From Albibeggiatoa sp964388965 (lineage in GTDB: Bacteria; Pseudomonadota; Gammaproteobacteria; Beggiatoales; Beggiatoaceae): a stretch of DNA of 26,616 bases. The notes below the pieces were generated by a model, which had not been told where the DNA came from, made no database searches, and was given only the letters and a program-made list of their open reading frames with translations. The stretch is from contig CAYMCP010000051.1 in the NCBI GenBank assembly GCA_964388965.1, positions 1-26,616 on the forward strand, written 5' to 3'. The position numbers and the translations under genes were made by a program. This document shows positions 15,101-22,150 of this stretch, one piece after another (position 1 is the stretch's first letter; the number at the start of each line of letters is the position of its first letter).

Positions 15101-15760
15101 CCAGAGATGGATGGTTTACATGCAACACGTTATATTCGTCAAGCGGAATCTTTGGAAGAGAATACAAAACATATTCCAATTATTGCACTGACCGCAAATG
15201 CGACAGTTTTAGATCGTAAAGCTTGCGTGGATTCGGGAATGGATGATTTTTTGAGTAAACCTGTCAACTCAGAGACATTACATGATATTTTAGTACACTA
15301 CTTGATTAATCATGCCCACATTGTTACAAAGCAAGCAACGGAAAGCCATACGAAGGAATTAGCTACAGCGGAAAGTAATACGCAAAATGAAGTTATTTCT
15401 CAAGCAACTTTAGAAAAAATCCGCAAAGATATGGGTAAACGTGGAATCGGTTGGTTAATTGATATTTTTATTGGTGAGTTACCAAATTATTATTTAACAT
15501 TAGAGCAAGCGTTGCAAGCTCAGGATGTAGAACAAATTTATGCAGCAGCACATAAGTTTAAAGGAGCTTGTTCTAATCTTGGTGCAACAAATTTGGTTAG
15601 TCTTTGTCGGCAATTTGAAGCGTTCGCAAAACAAGAACAGATTGAACAAGCTCAACAATTGGCGGCTACCGAATTGATTAACGCGATTGAACAATTGAAA
15701 ATATCATTATTAGAAATTAAAAAGGAAGAAGATTCATCATTTTCTAACATGCTCCACTGA
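12161..15760 (+). CDS. Tripartite hybrid sensor histidine kinase (PAS-PAS-HK-REC-REC-HPt)
   Basis: This 1199-residue inner-membrane kinase passes a signal through a His-Asp-His phosphorelay, like BarA/ArcB-type kinases. Transmembrane helices at about 10-28 and 245-265 bracket a periplasmic sensor of some 215 residues that I cannot classify. Two PAS domains (about 283-400 and 405-525) follow, then the phosphoacceptor His549 (SHEIRTP) and an ATPase domain with NLLGNAIKF, DTGIGM and GGTGLGL. The first receiver (about 785-905) is degenerate: Asp841 remains but the acidic pair is Glu792-Gln793. The second receiver (about 927-1045) is intact with Glu933-Asp934, Asp977 and Lys1033. A C-terminal HPt domain has His1131 in AAHKFKG. 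A separate response regulator must accept the phosphate; none is in the window. No clear ribosome-binding site is seen. Confidence 0.95.
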   Translation: MALSYLTNRIYLLFISLSLCLAVLLLWLDHNYSNHILREQTLVAQYTTKHSAESIKKFLADKKYLIELTIEQNKPLLKQILQGKNDIAAKKQFSQQLYQFLPQAIGYLIVTDRGVIKAEDGQKASSDDYTKQFNTFRSRHIHFHLHQYEQSDFFNVLLEIEQGILLVIFPAQIILDNLQFASPYQKLSLVTYHNDKIEYIFYKNKELNLTQTILAQYTIESTQWKVVSTLATTQYLDERKYLISLDYLGIFLSFFILGSFLSYQITKMDEENQKIELKLRAKETQLQAIINSLPVILWVVDCKGIITFSRGQGLIKLDLKQDELVGKSIFAYYREFPNFLANVQLALNNQRACNTMKLNKLLDIFEIVYAPLLNDMQQVVGALILASDITKRQDIEQRFFQQVRRNKMILQNSMDGFWILDEYGKLKEVNDAFCQLTGYTVPELVGYQLCKLDICRSKQEIEQFLAKLLQKGHLRTESCLQHKDGHKIDIEVSSTCTYPATHGETQPLLFSFIRDISERKRTEEQLRIAKEAAESASQAKSEFLATMSHEIRTPMNGVIGTTELLGKTALNSKQQRYVEVIRHSGEALLNLIDDILDFSKIEAKKIELEYLPFDFEELVTEIISLFNITIQQKALSFICQFPMGISCLFYADSGRIRQILVNLLGNAIKFTNEGEITLIIKILEQNDKQAIFHIEVQDTGIGMTEQDQSNLFQAFSQADSSTTRRYGGTGLGLVISKRLLQLMDGEIGVSSQQQQGSRFWFTLPLQKADMLLDRPASKTMDVLKQKHILLLEQHPENLSILESYLQNWHIPVQATDTLAHCYSCLSEFNQQQMPFDIIIIDFKMLINEGYYAKILQHIKQKQANYPIKIVISITDNFTIPEQWQIDGVLYKPVLPRQLLDCLLQLFDLKVQDTTEQQASLQTDFSRYHILLAEDNKINQEVLCELLTQLGCEVSVVENGREALQAMTETQYDLIFMDCHMPEMDGLHATRYIRQAESLEENTKHIPIIALTANATVLDRKACVDSGMDDFLSKPVNSETLHDILVHYLINHAHIVTKQATESHTKELATAESNTQNEVISQATLEKIRKDMGKRGIGWLIDIFIGELPNYYLTLEQALQAQDVEQIYAAAHKFKGACSNLGATNLVSLCRQFEAFAKQEQIEQAQQLAATELINAIEQLKISLLEIKKEEDSSFSNMLH

Positions 15761-15862
15761 GATAAATCTAAAGGCTTTATGGCTTGGTTTTAAAGTTAAA
15801 TTAGAATTTAGTGCAATTGTCCTAAATTACCCTGTCTTTTACCTAGAAAAAAATATATAGCT

Positions 15863-15871
15863 TGGTATAAT
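15863..15871 (+). promoter_or_regulatory. Extended -10 promoter upstream of the DUF349 gene
   Basis: TGGTATAAT (15863-15871) is a perfect extended -10 without an obvious -35. Transcription from here gives a leader of about 100 nt that contains the direct repeat ATACGTT-ATACGTT and a low-complexity ACC/ACT-rich run just before the start codon. Confidence 0.45.
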
Positions 15872-15980
15872 GACAAGTTGACTTTTTACTTATTAAATCA
15901 AGGTAAAACTTTAAGGATACGTTATACGTTAGTTACTTCTACAACACCGCTACTACCACTGTTACCACCAAAGAACTCCT

Positions 15981-18911
15981 ATGATTTTAGATAAACTTGT
16001 TAAATCCAAATGGGAAAGCCGCGACCCAGAAGCGCGGAAGTCAGCAATAGATGATATTGAAGATGTTAAGCTCATCCATGAACTGGCGTTAAATGATGAA
16101 GCCGCTATCGTGCGACAAGCCGCATTACGCAAAACAATTGACTTGTCTACGTTAGATACTGCAATTCGGCGTGAACAAGATGACGCAGTAAAAGAAACCG
16201 CTATTCAACAGTTTAAACAATTGATCACAGGACAAAAGGCATCAAGTTATGATTTAAATACGCGAATACAGTGGGTAGAAAAGATTGAAAATGAACGAGT
16301 AGAAATGATCGCAATACAAGGCAAGGAAGCTGAATTACGTTTAGCGGCAGTTGCGAAAATTGAACGCGAAGGTTTGTTAGGTGATATAGCAATTAACGAT
16401 GAAGTCCGTGAGGTACGCCTAAAAGCAGCAGAAAAACTGACGCAAAAATCTACCTTAGAACGTGTTTATAAAGCAGCGCGTAGTAAGGACAAACAAGTAA
16501 CGCGCATCGTCAAGGAAAAATTAGACGCGATCAGTGAAGCTGAAGAACGTCCCGCAAAAGTTCGCGCAGAATGTGAGATAATTTGTGCTAGATTGGAATT
16601 GTTTAATCGCAATAACAATATCACTTCTTGGGAGCAAGAGTATGCCGAATATGTGCGCTTAAAAGAACGTTGGTCAGCGATTGCGCAATATGCGGAATTA
16701 AACTGCACAGAACGTTATAACAAAGCCGAACAGACATTTATTCACGCTTACACAGAGTACAAAAAACAGAAGTTAGAATTGGAAAAACGTGAAACTGAAT
16801 TAGCCCCGGTACGTGAATTAAAACAACAGGTATGTGCTAGGTTAGAACAGGTTTTAGCCGATTTGGAACAGCGCGAATTGGTTGAAGATGAAGAGAGTAA
16901 AAAACTTTCTGAAACAATTGATGCGTTACAACAACAGTGGCAAGCAGGCACCGAAGTTGACGACCCCAGCGAAGAACAACAATGGCAAACTCAATACCAA
17001 ACTGTATTAGATTCAGTTAAGCAAATTTTAAAAACCCTACAAAACAATCACCGTATTGCGATCAAATTGGAAGCCATTTGCAACGAAGGCGAAAAGTTGC
17101 TTGCCGGAGCTGCACCGCATAGTCAGCACCATACTAAAACTTTGCAAGAGCGTTGGGATGAAATTGAGCTACCACAAGCTAATTTACAGTTTATCGATCA
17201 GTTAAAAACGCGCTTTGCTGAATTGAGTCAGTCTGTTAATGCACACCTGCAACAGCAAGACCACGAGCTTGAACAACATGTTGAAAAACTTAAAGTTTGT
17301 TTGCAAGAGCTAGAAACATACCTTGAAGCTGGCAAATTGCATGAAGCTATGCCACACCTACAAGAAGCACAAGCTTTATTTTCACAAATTAAAAAAGATT
17401 TATCTCCTAAACGTTCCAAAACTTTAGACAAGCGTTTAAAGGTCGCCGCTGCCAAAATTCATGAATTACGCGGCTGGGAAGAATGGAGAGATGATTTAGA
17501 GCGTAAGCGGTTATGTGAGAAAGTTGAACATCTCGCTAATGATCCAGATAATGAGTTAGATGGTAATCCAGAAGAAATTGCGCGTATTATCCGTGAGGCG
17601 CAAAAGGCTTGGAAAGCCTTAGTTACCAAAGGAAAAGATTCGCAAGCACTTTGGGAAAGATTTAATAAAGCTTGTAATGAAGCTTACAAACCATGTAAAG
17701 CTTATTTTGAAGAACAAGCCCAGCAACGCCAGCAGCATTTTGAGGAAAAACAAGCTATTTGCGCTGAATTAGAGGCTTATAGCGCAACAATTGATTGGGA
17801 ACAGCCAGACTGGAAAGAAATTCATCATCAAATACGTGAGTTTGAAAAACGCTGGCGCAATGTTGGACCAACAGATCGTAAACAGAAAAAACCGCTACAA
17901 ACCCGTTTCGATGCTATATTAACTCCAATAAATGGTCGTTTGAAAACAGAGTGTGAGGGAAATTTGGCGTTCCGTAAGGAATTGACTGAGAAAGTGATTA
18001 AAGCGAGAGACATCCAAGATTTACCTGATGCAATTGAAACAGTTAAAGAGCTTCAGGCGCAATGGCGTGTCACAGTTCCCGGTTCACGCAAAGAGGAGCG
18101 TGATTTGTGGAAAAATTTTCGCAAAGAGTGTGATGTCGTATTTGATCGTCGTAAAAAGAAACAAGAAGAACGGCAACAAGAACGTCAAGATCATCTCAAT
18201 CAGAAAAAAGCAGTTTGTGAGCAAATTGAGGCATTGGCGCAATTGACGGGTGATGAATTTAAAGCGGCAAAATCTAACATACGCAATTTAAAATCACAGT
18301 GGCAATCTATAGGCGAAGTGCCGAAAAAATCGTTGGAAAGCATTGAACGACGTTATCAAGATGCCTTAGAACAGTTTGATAAACATTGTCAGACTGAACA
18401 TGCGAATGAGTTACATGCACAGCTAGAATATTTGCATCAACGCGCTAAATTGTGTGCGACATTGGAGCATTTATCAGAAGCATCGGAAGAGGCGGTAACG
18501 GCTGCTAAAGCGGATTGGGAAGTGATGCCGACATTGTTAGATAAGAAAGTGGCTAAAAATATTACTCGTCGCTTTGAAAAAGCGTGCAAAATGGCAACCA
18601 CAGGTAAGTTTAACTATTCTGACGAGGCATTGGCAAAACGCAAAGAGCTTTGTGTTCGGATGGAAATTTTGGCTGGCGTAGAATCACCGCCCGAAGAAGC
18701 AAAAGCACGTATGGCTTATCAAGTAGCGCGCTTGTCTGAGGCAATGAAAGGTGCGTATTCCGAACCAAAAGATAAAGTTGCAGAAGCGCAAGAAATTGAG
18801 CAAAGTTTTTATTTAGCGGGTGCGGTTAGTGCTGAACAGGCTTGTCAGTTGAATCCACGCTTTTTGAAAGCACGCGATGCGTTTTATCAGCTAGACAGCT
18901 CAGAGAGGTAA
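15981..18911 (+). CDS. DUF349 repeat protein
   Basis: This is a 976-residue, almost entirely helical cytoplasmic protein of unknown function. Residues about 1-190 look like HEAT-type repeats (repeated short helices with DEAAIVRQAALRK and DEVREVRLKAAEKL). The rest consists of several DUF349 units, each built around a W-x-x-x-W or L-x-x-x-W pattern. Examples are LKERWSAIAQ, WKALVTKGKDSQALWERF, FEKRWRNVGPTDRKQKKPLQ, LQAQWRVTVPGSRKEERDLW and LKSQWQSIGEVPKK. Long Glu/Gln/Lys-rich segments suggest extended coiled coils. The start MILDKLVKSKW agrees with the N-terminus of related gammaproteobacterial proteins as I recall them. The start codon has no Shine-Dalgarno sequence. There is no signal peptide and no enzymatic motif. 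It converges on accC. Confidence 0.88.
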   Translation: MILDKLVKSKWESRDPEARKSAIDDIEDVKLIHELALNDEAAIVRQAALRKTIDLSTLDTAIRREQDDAVKETAIQQFKQLITGQKASSYDLNTRIQWVEKIENERVEMIAIQGKEAELRLAAVAKIEREGLLGDIAINDEVREVRLKAAEKLTQKSTLERVYKAARSKDKQVTRIVKEKLDAISEAEERPAKVRAECEIICARLELFNRNNNITSWEQEYAEYVRLKERWSAIAQYAELNCTERYNKAEQTFIHAYTEYKKQKLELEKRETELAPVRELKQQVCARLEQVLADLEQRELVEDEESKKLSETIDALQQQWQAGTEVDDPSEEQQWQTQYQTVLDSVKQILKTLQNNHRIAIKLEAICNEGEKLLAGAAPHSQHHTKTLQERWDEIELPQANLQFIDQLKTRFAELSQSVNAHLQQQDHELEQHVEKLKVCLQELETYLEAGKLHEAMPHLQEAQALFSQIKKDLSPKRSKTLDKRLKVAAAKIHELRGWEEWRDDLERKRLCEKVEHLANDPDNELDGNPEEIARIIREAQKAWKALVTKGKDSQALWERFNKACNEAYKPCKAYFEEQAQQRQQHFEEKQAICAELEAYSATIDWEQPDWKEIHHQIREFEKRWRNVGPTDRKQKKPLQTRFDAILTPINGRLKTECEGNLAFRKELTEKVIKARDIQDLPDAIETVKELQAQWRVTVPGSRKEERDLWKNFRKECDVVFDRRKKKQEERQQERQDHLNQKKAVCEQIEALAQLTGDEFKAAKSNIRNLKSQWQSIGEVPKKSLESIERRYQDALEQFDKHCQTEHANELHAQLEYLHQRAKLCATLEHLSEASEEAVTAAKADWEVMPTLLDKKVAKNITRRFEKACKMATTGKFNYSDEALAKRKELCVRMEILAGVESPPEEAKARMAYQVARLSEAMKGAYSEPKDKVAEAQEIEQSFYLAGAVSAEQACQLNPRFLKARDAFYQLDSSER

Positions 18912-19020
18912 TGAACTTTTCACGCTATGCACTTTTGCGTAGAATGCGCTATTGATGTGCTGCGTCAAGTTTAGTAATAAATGCAGGGGGAGCGTAAGCA
19001 GCGTTATACCGCGATTTTTT

Positions 19021-19250
19021 CGTTCCAATGGTCTCCGTTGGGATGCAACGTGGACGCTCCACACGTCCCCAAGCAAAAAAGTTTGAAAGTGGAAATCACG
19101 AAATAAAGCCGTAAAATACACGACATTCATCATTTGCTACCTACAATAAATCAGAACGCAGAGCGTCTCTGCTGCATCCCAACGGAGACCGCTGGGACGA
19201 GAAATGCAAAAAGAATTTTCCTCGTCCGAACGGAGATTGTTGGGATGAGG
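19021..19250. repeat. Three copies of a palindromic intergenic repeat
   Basis: Copy 1 (19021-19045) folds as an 11-bp stem with a TCT loop. Copy 2 (19173-19197) is its inverted partner: GGTCTCCGTTGGGATGCA at 19030-19047 is exactly complementary to 19173-19190. Copy 3 (19220-19250) is a diverged version in the orientation of copy 2. The shared core is CCAACGGAGA followed by a GGGAYGAG half. Similar GC-rich hairpins flanked by GGACGCTCC-type sequence occur as dispersed intergenic repeats in many proteobacteria; this link is from general knowledge, not a search. Confidence 0.65.
19220..19250. terminator. Possible bidirectional terminator between DUF349 and accC genes
   Basis: CCTCGTCC (19220-19227) pairs with GGATGAGG (19243-19250), then AAC pairs with GTT after one mismatch, around a 7-base loop. 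On the minus strand, ATTCTTTTT follows shortly after the stem, which suits termination of the accC transcript. On the plus strand only CAATTTT follows. Confidence 0.4.
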
Positions 19251-19266
19251 CAATTTTAAATCAGTC

Positions 19267-20607
19267 CTACAAGCTCAGTTTATTTTCTAAGTAATGAATA
19301 TTTACGCCACCACGCTGAAAATTAGGATCATTGAGCAAATCGCGGTGTAGTGGTACATTGGTTTTAACGCCATCAACAATAATCTCGTCCAATGCAGTAC
19401 ACATCCGTCGCATTGCGGAATGACGATTATCGCCATATACAATTAATTTACCCAATAATGAATCATAATAAGGTGGTACGGTGTAACCAGAATAAATATG
19501 CGTATCGACTCGCACACCAGGTCCACCCGGCGCGTGATAACGGGTGATTTTACCCGGCGATGGCAAAAAAGTTTCAGGGTCTTCGGCGTTGACACGACAC
19601 TCAATCGCATGACCGGTGATTTTAATATCTTCTTGTTTATACATTAATTTTTCACCAGAAGCGATTAATAATTGCGCCCGAACTAAATCAATACCGGTAA
19701 TTAATTCCGTCACTGGGTGCTCAACTTGAATTCTCGTATTCATTTCGATAAAGAAAAATTCTCCTTCTTCATACAGAAATTCAAATGTACCCGCACCACG
19801 ATAACCAATTTCACGACAAGCCTGTGCACAACGTTCACCAATTTTTTGACGTAACGTCTCTGGCAAACCCGTTGCAGGTGCCTCCTCAATCAGTTTTTGA
19901 TGACGACGTTGAATTGAACAATCCCGTTCACCTAAATGAATCGCATTACCCTGACCGTCCGCTAATACTTGGAATTCAATATGACGTGGATTTTCTAAAT
20001 ATTTTTCCATATACACTTGATCATTACCAAATGCAGCAGCAGCTTCGCCTCGCGTCAGTGAAATTGCATTATGCAAAGTCGCTTCACTGCGTACCACACG
20101 CATTCCACGTCCACCGCCTCCACCAGCAGCCTTAATGATGACCGGATAACCAATATCACGCGCCAATGTCGCATTTTTTTCTTTATCGTCGGTCAGTGCG
20201 CCCTCAGAACCCGGTACACAAGGCACTCCTGATTTACGCATCACATTGATAGCTGAAACTTTATCACCCATTAAACGAATTGTGTCGGGATGAGGACCTA
20301 TAAAAATAAAACCACTTTTTTCTACTTGTTCGGCAAAATCAGCATTTTCAGATAAAAAACCATATCCCGGATGAATGGCTACAGCATTCGTGACTTCGGC
20401 GGCACTGATAACGGCTGGAATATTCAAATAGCTTTGCGCAGAATTAGCAGGTCCAATACATACCGACTCGTCTGCCAAACGTACATGCTTCAAATCACGA
20501 TCAGCAGATGAATGGACTGCAACAGTACGAATACCCAACTCACGACAGGCTCTTAAAATGCGTAATGCAATTTCTCCCCGGTTGGCAATAACAACTTTAG
20601 ACAGCAT
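19267..20607 (-). CDS. accC: Biotin carboxylase subunit of acetyl-CoA carboxylase
   Basis: AccC carboxylates the biotin on AccB using ATP and bicarbonate, the first half-reaction of malonyl-CoA synthesis for fatty acids. The 446 residues match the family (about 449 in E. coli). The N-terminal domain starts MLSKVVIANRGEIALRILRA. The ATP-grasp domain carries the glycine-rich lid GGGGGRGMRVV at about 162-172. The active-site strand EMNTRIQVEHPVTE at about 287-300 contains the catalytic Arg and Glu residues. The C-terminal domain carries ECRVNAEDP. AAGGAT about 8 nt upstream is a good ribosome-binding site. The gene follows accB after 15 bp and is the last gene of aroQ-accB-accC. Confidence 0.97.
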   Translation of the reverse strand: MLSKVVIANRGEIALRILRACRELGIRTVAVHSSADRDLKHVRLADESVCIGPANSAQSYLNIPAVISAAEVTNAVAIHPGYGFLSENADFAEQVEKSGFIFIGPHPDTIRLMGDKVSAINVMRKSGVPCVPGSEGALTDDKEKNATLARDIGYPVIIKAAGGGGGRGMRVVRSEATLHNAISLTRGEAAAAFGNDQVYMEKYLENPRHIEFQVLADGQGNAIHLGERDCSIQRRHQKLIEEAPATGLPETLRQKIGERCAQACREIGYRGAGTFEFLYEEGEFFFIEMNTRIQVEHPVTELITGIDLVRAQLLIASGEKLMYKQEDIKITGHAIECRVNAEDPETFLPSPGKITRYHAPGGPGVRVDTHIYSGYTVPPYYDSLLGKLIVYGDNRHSAMRRMCTALDEIIVDGVKTNVPLHRDLLNDPNFQRGGVNIHYLENKLSL

Positions 20608-20622
20608 GTTTTTTATCCTTAT

Positions 20623-21072
20623 CTATACAATCACAAACAATGGCTGCTCATATTCGACTGGTGTGCCATTTTCGACTAATACTTTAGTAACTTTACCAGA
20701 TTTATCACTGGTAATTTGGTTTAAAATTTTCATAGCCTCAATGATACATAACGTATCACCTTCCTCGACCGTTTGCCCTTCTTCCACGAATGGTGGATTA
20801 CTAGGCGACGATGAACGATAAAATGTACCAACCATTGGGGAGGTGACGACATGTCCTTCAGGGTCATCATCAAATTCATCAGCATTCTCCTTATATACCG
20901 TTGTATCCTGCGGAGGTGGTGCGGTGGCAATCGTCGCGGGTGCAACAAACGGTTGTGTCGCTATTGGATAACGGCCGATGCGTACTGAATCTTCACCTTC
21001 GTGAATTTCGATTTCAGAAACACCTGATGATTCAATAAGTTCAATCAATTTTTTTACTTTGCGAATGTCCAT
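20623..21072 (-). CDS. accB: Biotin carboxyl carrier protein of acetyl-CoA carboxylase
   Basis: AccB (149 residues) carries the biotin that shuttles the carboxyl group between AccC and the carboxyltransferase AccA/AccD. The N-terminal dimerisation helix starts MDIRKVKKLIELIESSGV. A Pro/Ala/Thr-rich linker lies at about 36-70. The biotinyl domain holds the thumb motif SPMVGTFYR and the biotinylation site Lys115 within CIIEAMKILNQI; the usual EAMKM reads EAMKI here. The start lies 5 bp after the aroQ stop, and GAGATAA, overlapping the end of aroQ, may serve as its ribosome-binding site, so the two genes are probably translationally coupled. AccB represses its own operon in E. coli; whether it does so here is unknown. 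Confidence 0.97.
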   Translation of the reverse strand: MDIRKVKKLIELIESSGVSEIEIHEGEDSVRIGRYPIATQPFVAPATIATAPPPQDTTVYKENADEFDDDPEGHVVTSPMVGTFYRSSSPSNPPFVEEGQTVEEGDTLCIIEAMKILNQITSDKSGKVTKVLVENGTPVEYEQPLFVIV

Positions 21073-21077
21073 ACAAC

Positions 21078-21521
21078 TTATCTCGAATTCGATAGAATGG
21101 AAAGGGCTGCTTGCAATGCCAAAGTATAACCATGCGCACCCAAGCCCGTAATCACGCCGACTGCAATATCTGAAAAATAGGAGTGATGACGGAATGGCTC
21201 GCGTGCGTAGACATTAGATAAATGCACTTCAATAAAAGGTATATTAACCGCTAAAAGTGCATCGCGTAATGCCACACTGGTGTGGGTAAATGCAGCAGGA
21301 TTAATGATAATAAAATCTGTTTGGTGACGTGCGGCGTGAATTTTTTCAATTAATAAATGTTCGGCATTCGTTTGCAAGGTTTCTAGTTCATATCCCTGTT
21401 GTTGTGCCAAATTTATCAATTCTTGATTAATCGCATCTAAGTGAATGCTACCATAGTGACCGGGTTCACGTTCACCGAGTAAGTTTAAATTCGGCCCATG
21501 AAGTATGAGTAATTTAGACAT
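21078..21521 (-). CDS. aroQ: Type II 3-dehydroquinate dehydratase
   Basis: AroQ dehydrates 3-dehydroquinate to 3-dehydroshikimate in the shikimate pathway and acts as a dodecamer. The signature LHGPNLNLLGEREPGHYG near the N-terminus includes the catalytic Tyr23. NPAAFTHTSVALRDAL and EVHLSNVYAREPFRHHS supply the remaining active-site His, Asn and Arg residues. I start at ATG 21519-21521, giving 147 residues, the usual family length. An upstream in-frame ATG at 21572 is rejected because it lies inside the predicted -10 hexamer. No strong ribosome-binding site is visible. It is the first gene of the aroQ-accB-accC operon, an arrangement found in many gammaproteobacteria. Confidence 0.96.
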   Translation of the reverse strand: MSKLLILHGPNLNLLGEREPGHYGSIHLDAINQELINLAQQQGYELETLQTNAEHLLIEKIHAARHQTDFIIINPAAFTHTSVALRDALLAVNIPFIEVHLSNVYAREPFRHHSYFSDIAVGVITGLGAHGYTLALQAALSILSNSR

Positions 21522-21567
21522 AAGTTTTTTGCTGTTAGTATCAACTATACAACAAAAATTACTGCGC

Positions 21568-21597
21568 ATCATAACAGATGTTGTATTTTTACGTCAG
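21568..21597 (-). promoter_or_regulatory. Promoter of the aroQ-accB-accC operon
   Basis: Reading leftward, CTGACG (complement of 21592-21597) is followed after 18 bp by the extended -10 TGTTATGAT, with its hexamer at 21568-21573. Transcription would start near 21561 and give a leader of about 40 nt before aroQ. The 11-bp sequence TGTTGTATTTT occurs twice on the plus strand around the -35 (21579-21589 and 21602-21612), a possible regulator site. Confidence 0.65.
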
Positions 21598-21612
21598 TAT
21601 TTGTTGTATTTT

Positions 21613-22093
21613 GCTCAAAATTAGAAGATAGTTTTTGAAAGAAACACGTTGGCATGAAGCTCATGCAAACAACCGACATATTGTACTAAATTGAAACAAA
21701 TCCGTCGCTAATTGTGTTAAAAAAGCAGTAATATTCAATTTCTCTGTTAAATGTTGTTTTTAAATAGACAAATTAACCTATGATGGTGGCGTGCGTTATC
21801 ATTCATGAGACATACCATCGTCCGCAGAAAACATCAAAATGTAGTATGTCCGTAGTTCGTTCTGGTCAGCGTATAGAACAAGAAACATTTTTTTACATTT
21901 ATTAAATATTATACTAAAATGATTAAAGCCTAATTTATCTATAAACTATATAAAGTTGCAACGATTCTAGCATAAACTCATATTTTGATATAACTTATTT
22001 TTTCATGGTTTACAACCGTTATTTTTGAAAAGTAAAATGATTTTTCTATATTTCAAATAAGTTTTTATTTTTCAATCAAATATTAACTTTATT
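21613..22093. other. AT-rich divergent intergenic region
   Basis: This long spacer between the aroQ operon and the TonB receptor gene is mostly very AT-rich, with no supported gene. The exception is a GC-richer island at about 21781-21880, described separately. A TATAAC with an upstream TGA (21986-21994) could be a second, distal promoter for the receptor gene. Confidence 0.5.
21779..21894 (+). ncRNA. Candidate small structured RNA or leader
   Basis: A TATGAT (21779-21784), with TTGTTT 19 bp upstream, precedes a GC-richer island in an AT-rich spacer. The island holds the inverted repeat GACATAC/GTATGTC (21809-21815 and 21844-21850) and then a GTTCT/AGAAC stem (21859-21879), followed after eight bases by seven T (21888-21894). 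The whole has the outline of a transcription unit of about 100 nt. A 42-codon frame from ATG 21780 crosses it, but there is no ribosome-binding site. I do not recognise a known riboswitch. Confidence 0.3.
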
Positions 22094-22123
22094 TTGGTAT
22101 CAGATTTGAATTTATCGTATAAC
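22094..22123 (+). promoter_or_regulatory. Likely promoter of the TonB receptor gene
   Basis: TTGGTA (22094-22099) and TATAAC (22118-22123) are separated by 18 bp. Transcription would begin near 22130, about 20 nt before the ATG. Confidence 0.45.
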
Positions 22124-22150
22124 TAAAAAAATACACCATTCTGGTAAATT

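Larger units (their letters stand above)
18912..19266. other. Intergenic stretch with tandem hairpin repeats
   Basis: This 355-bp stretch lies between the convergent DUF349 and accC genes. A weak minus-strand frame across it (18900-19133) is not credible as a gene, because its content comes from the hairpin elements at 19021-19250. CTGCGTCAAGT near 18960 is shared with the region upstream of lon. Confidence 0.6.

Noticed and set aside
19001..19020. GCG...CGC followed by T6 as a terminator after the DUF349 gene
   Set aside because: The stem is only three base pairs.
18900..19133. Minus-strand 77-residue frame
   Set aside because: Its amino acids come from palindromic intergenic repeats; no ribosome-binding site and no protein-like core.
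21522..21572. Longer aroQ start at 21572
   Set aside because: That ATG is inside the predicted -10 hexamer, and the extension exceeds the family length.
21613..22150. Cobalamin riboswitch upstream of the TonB receptor
   Set aside because: I could not find the B12-box or other conserved core, so there is no support.
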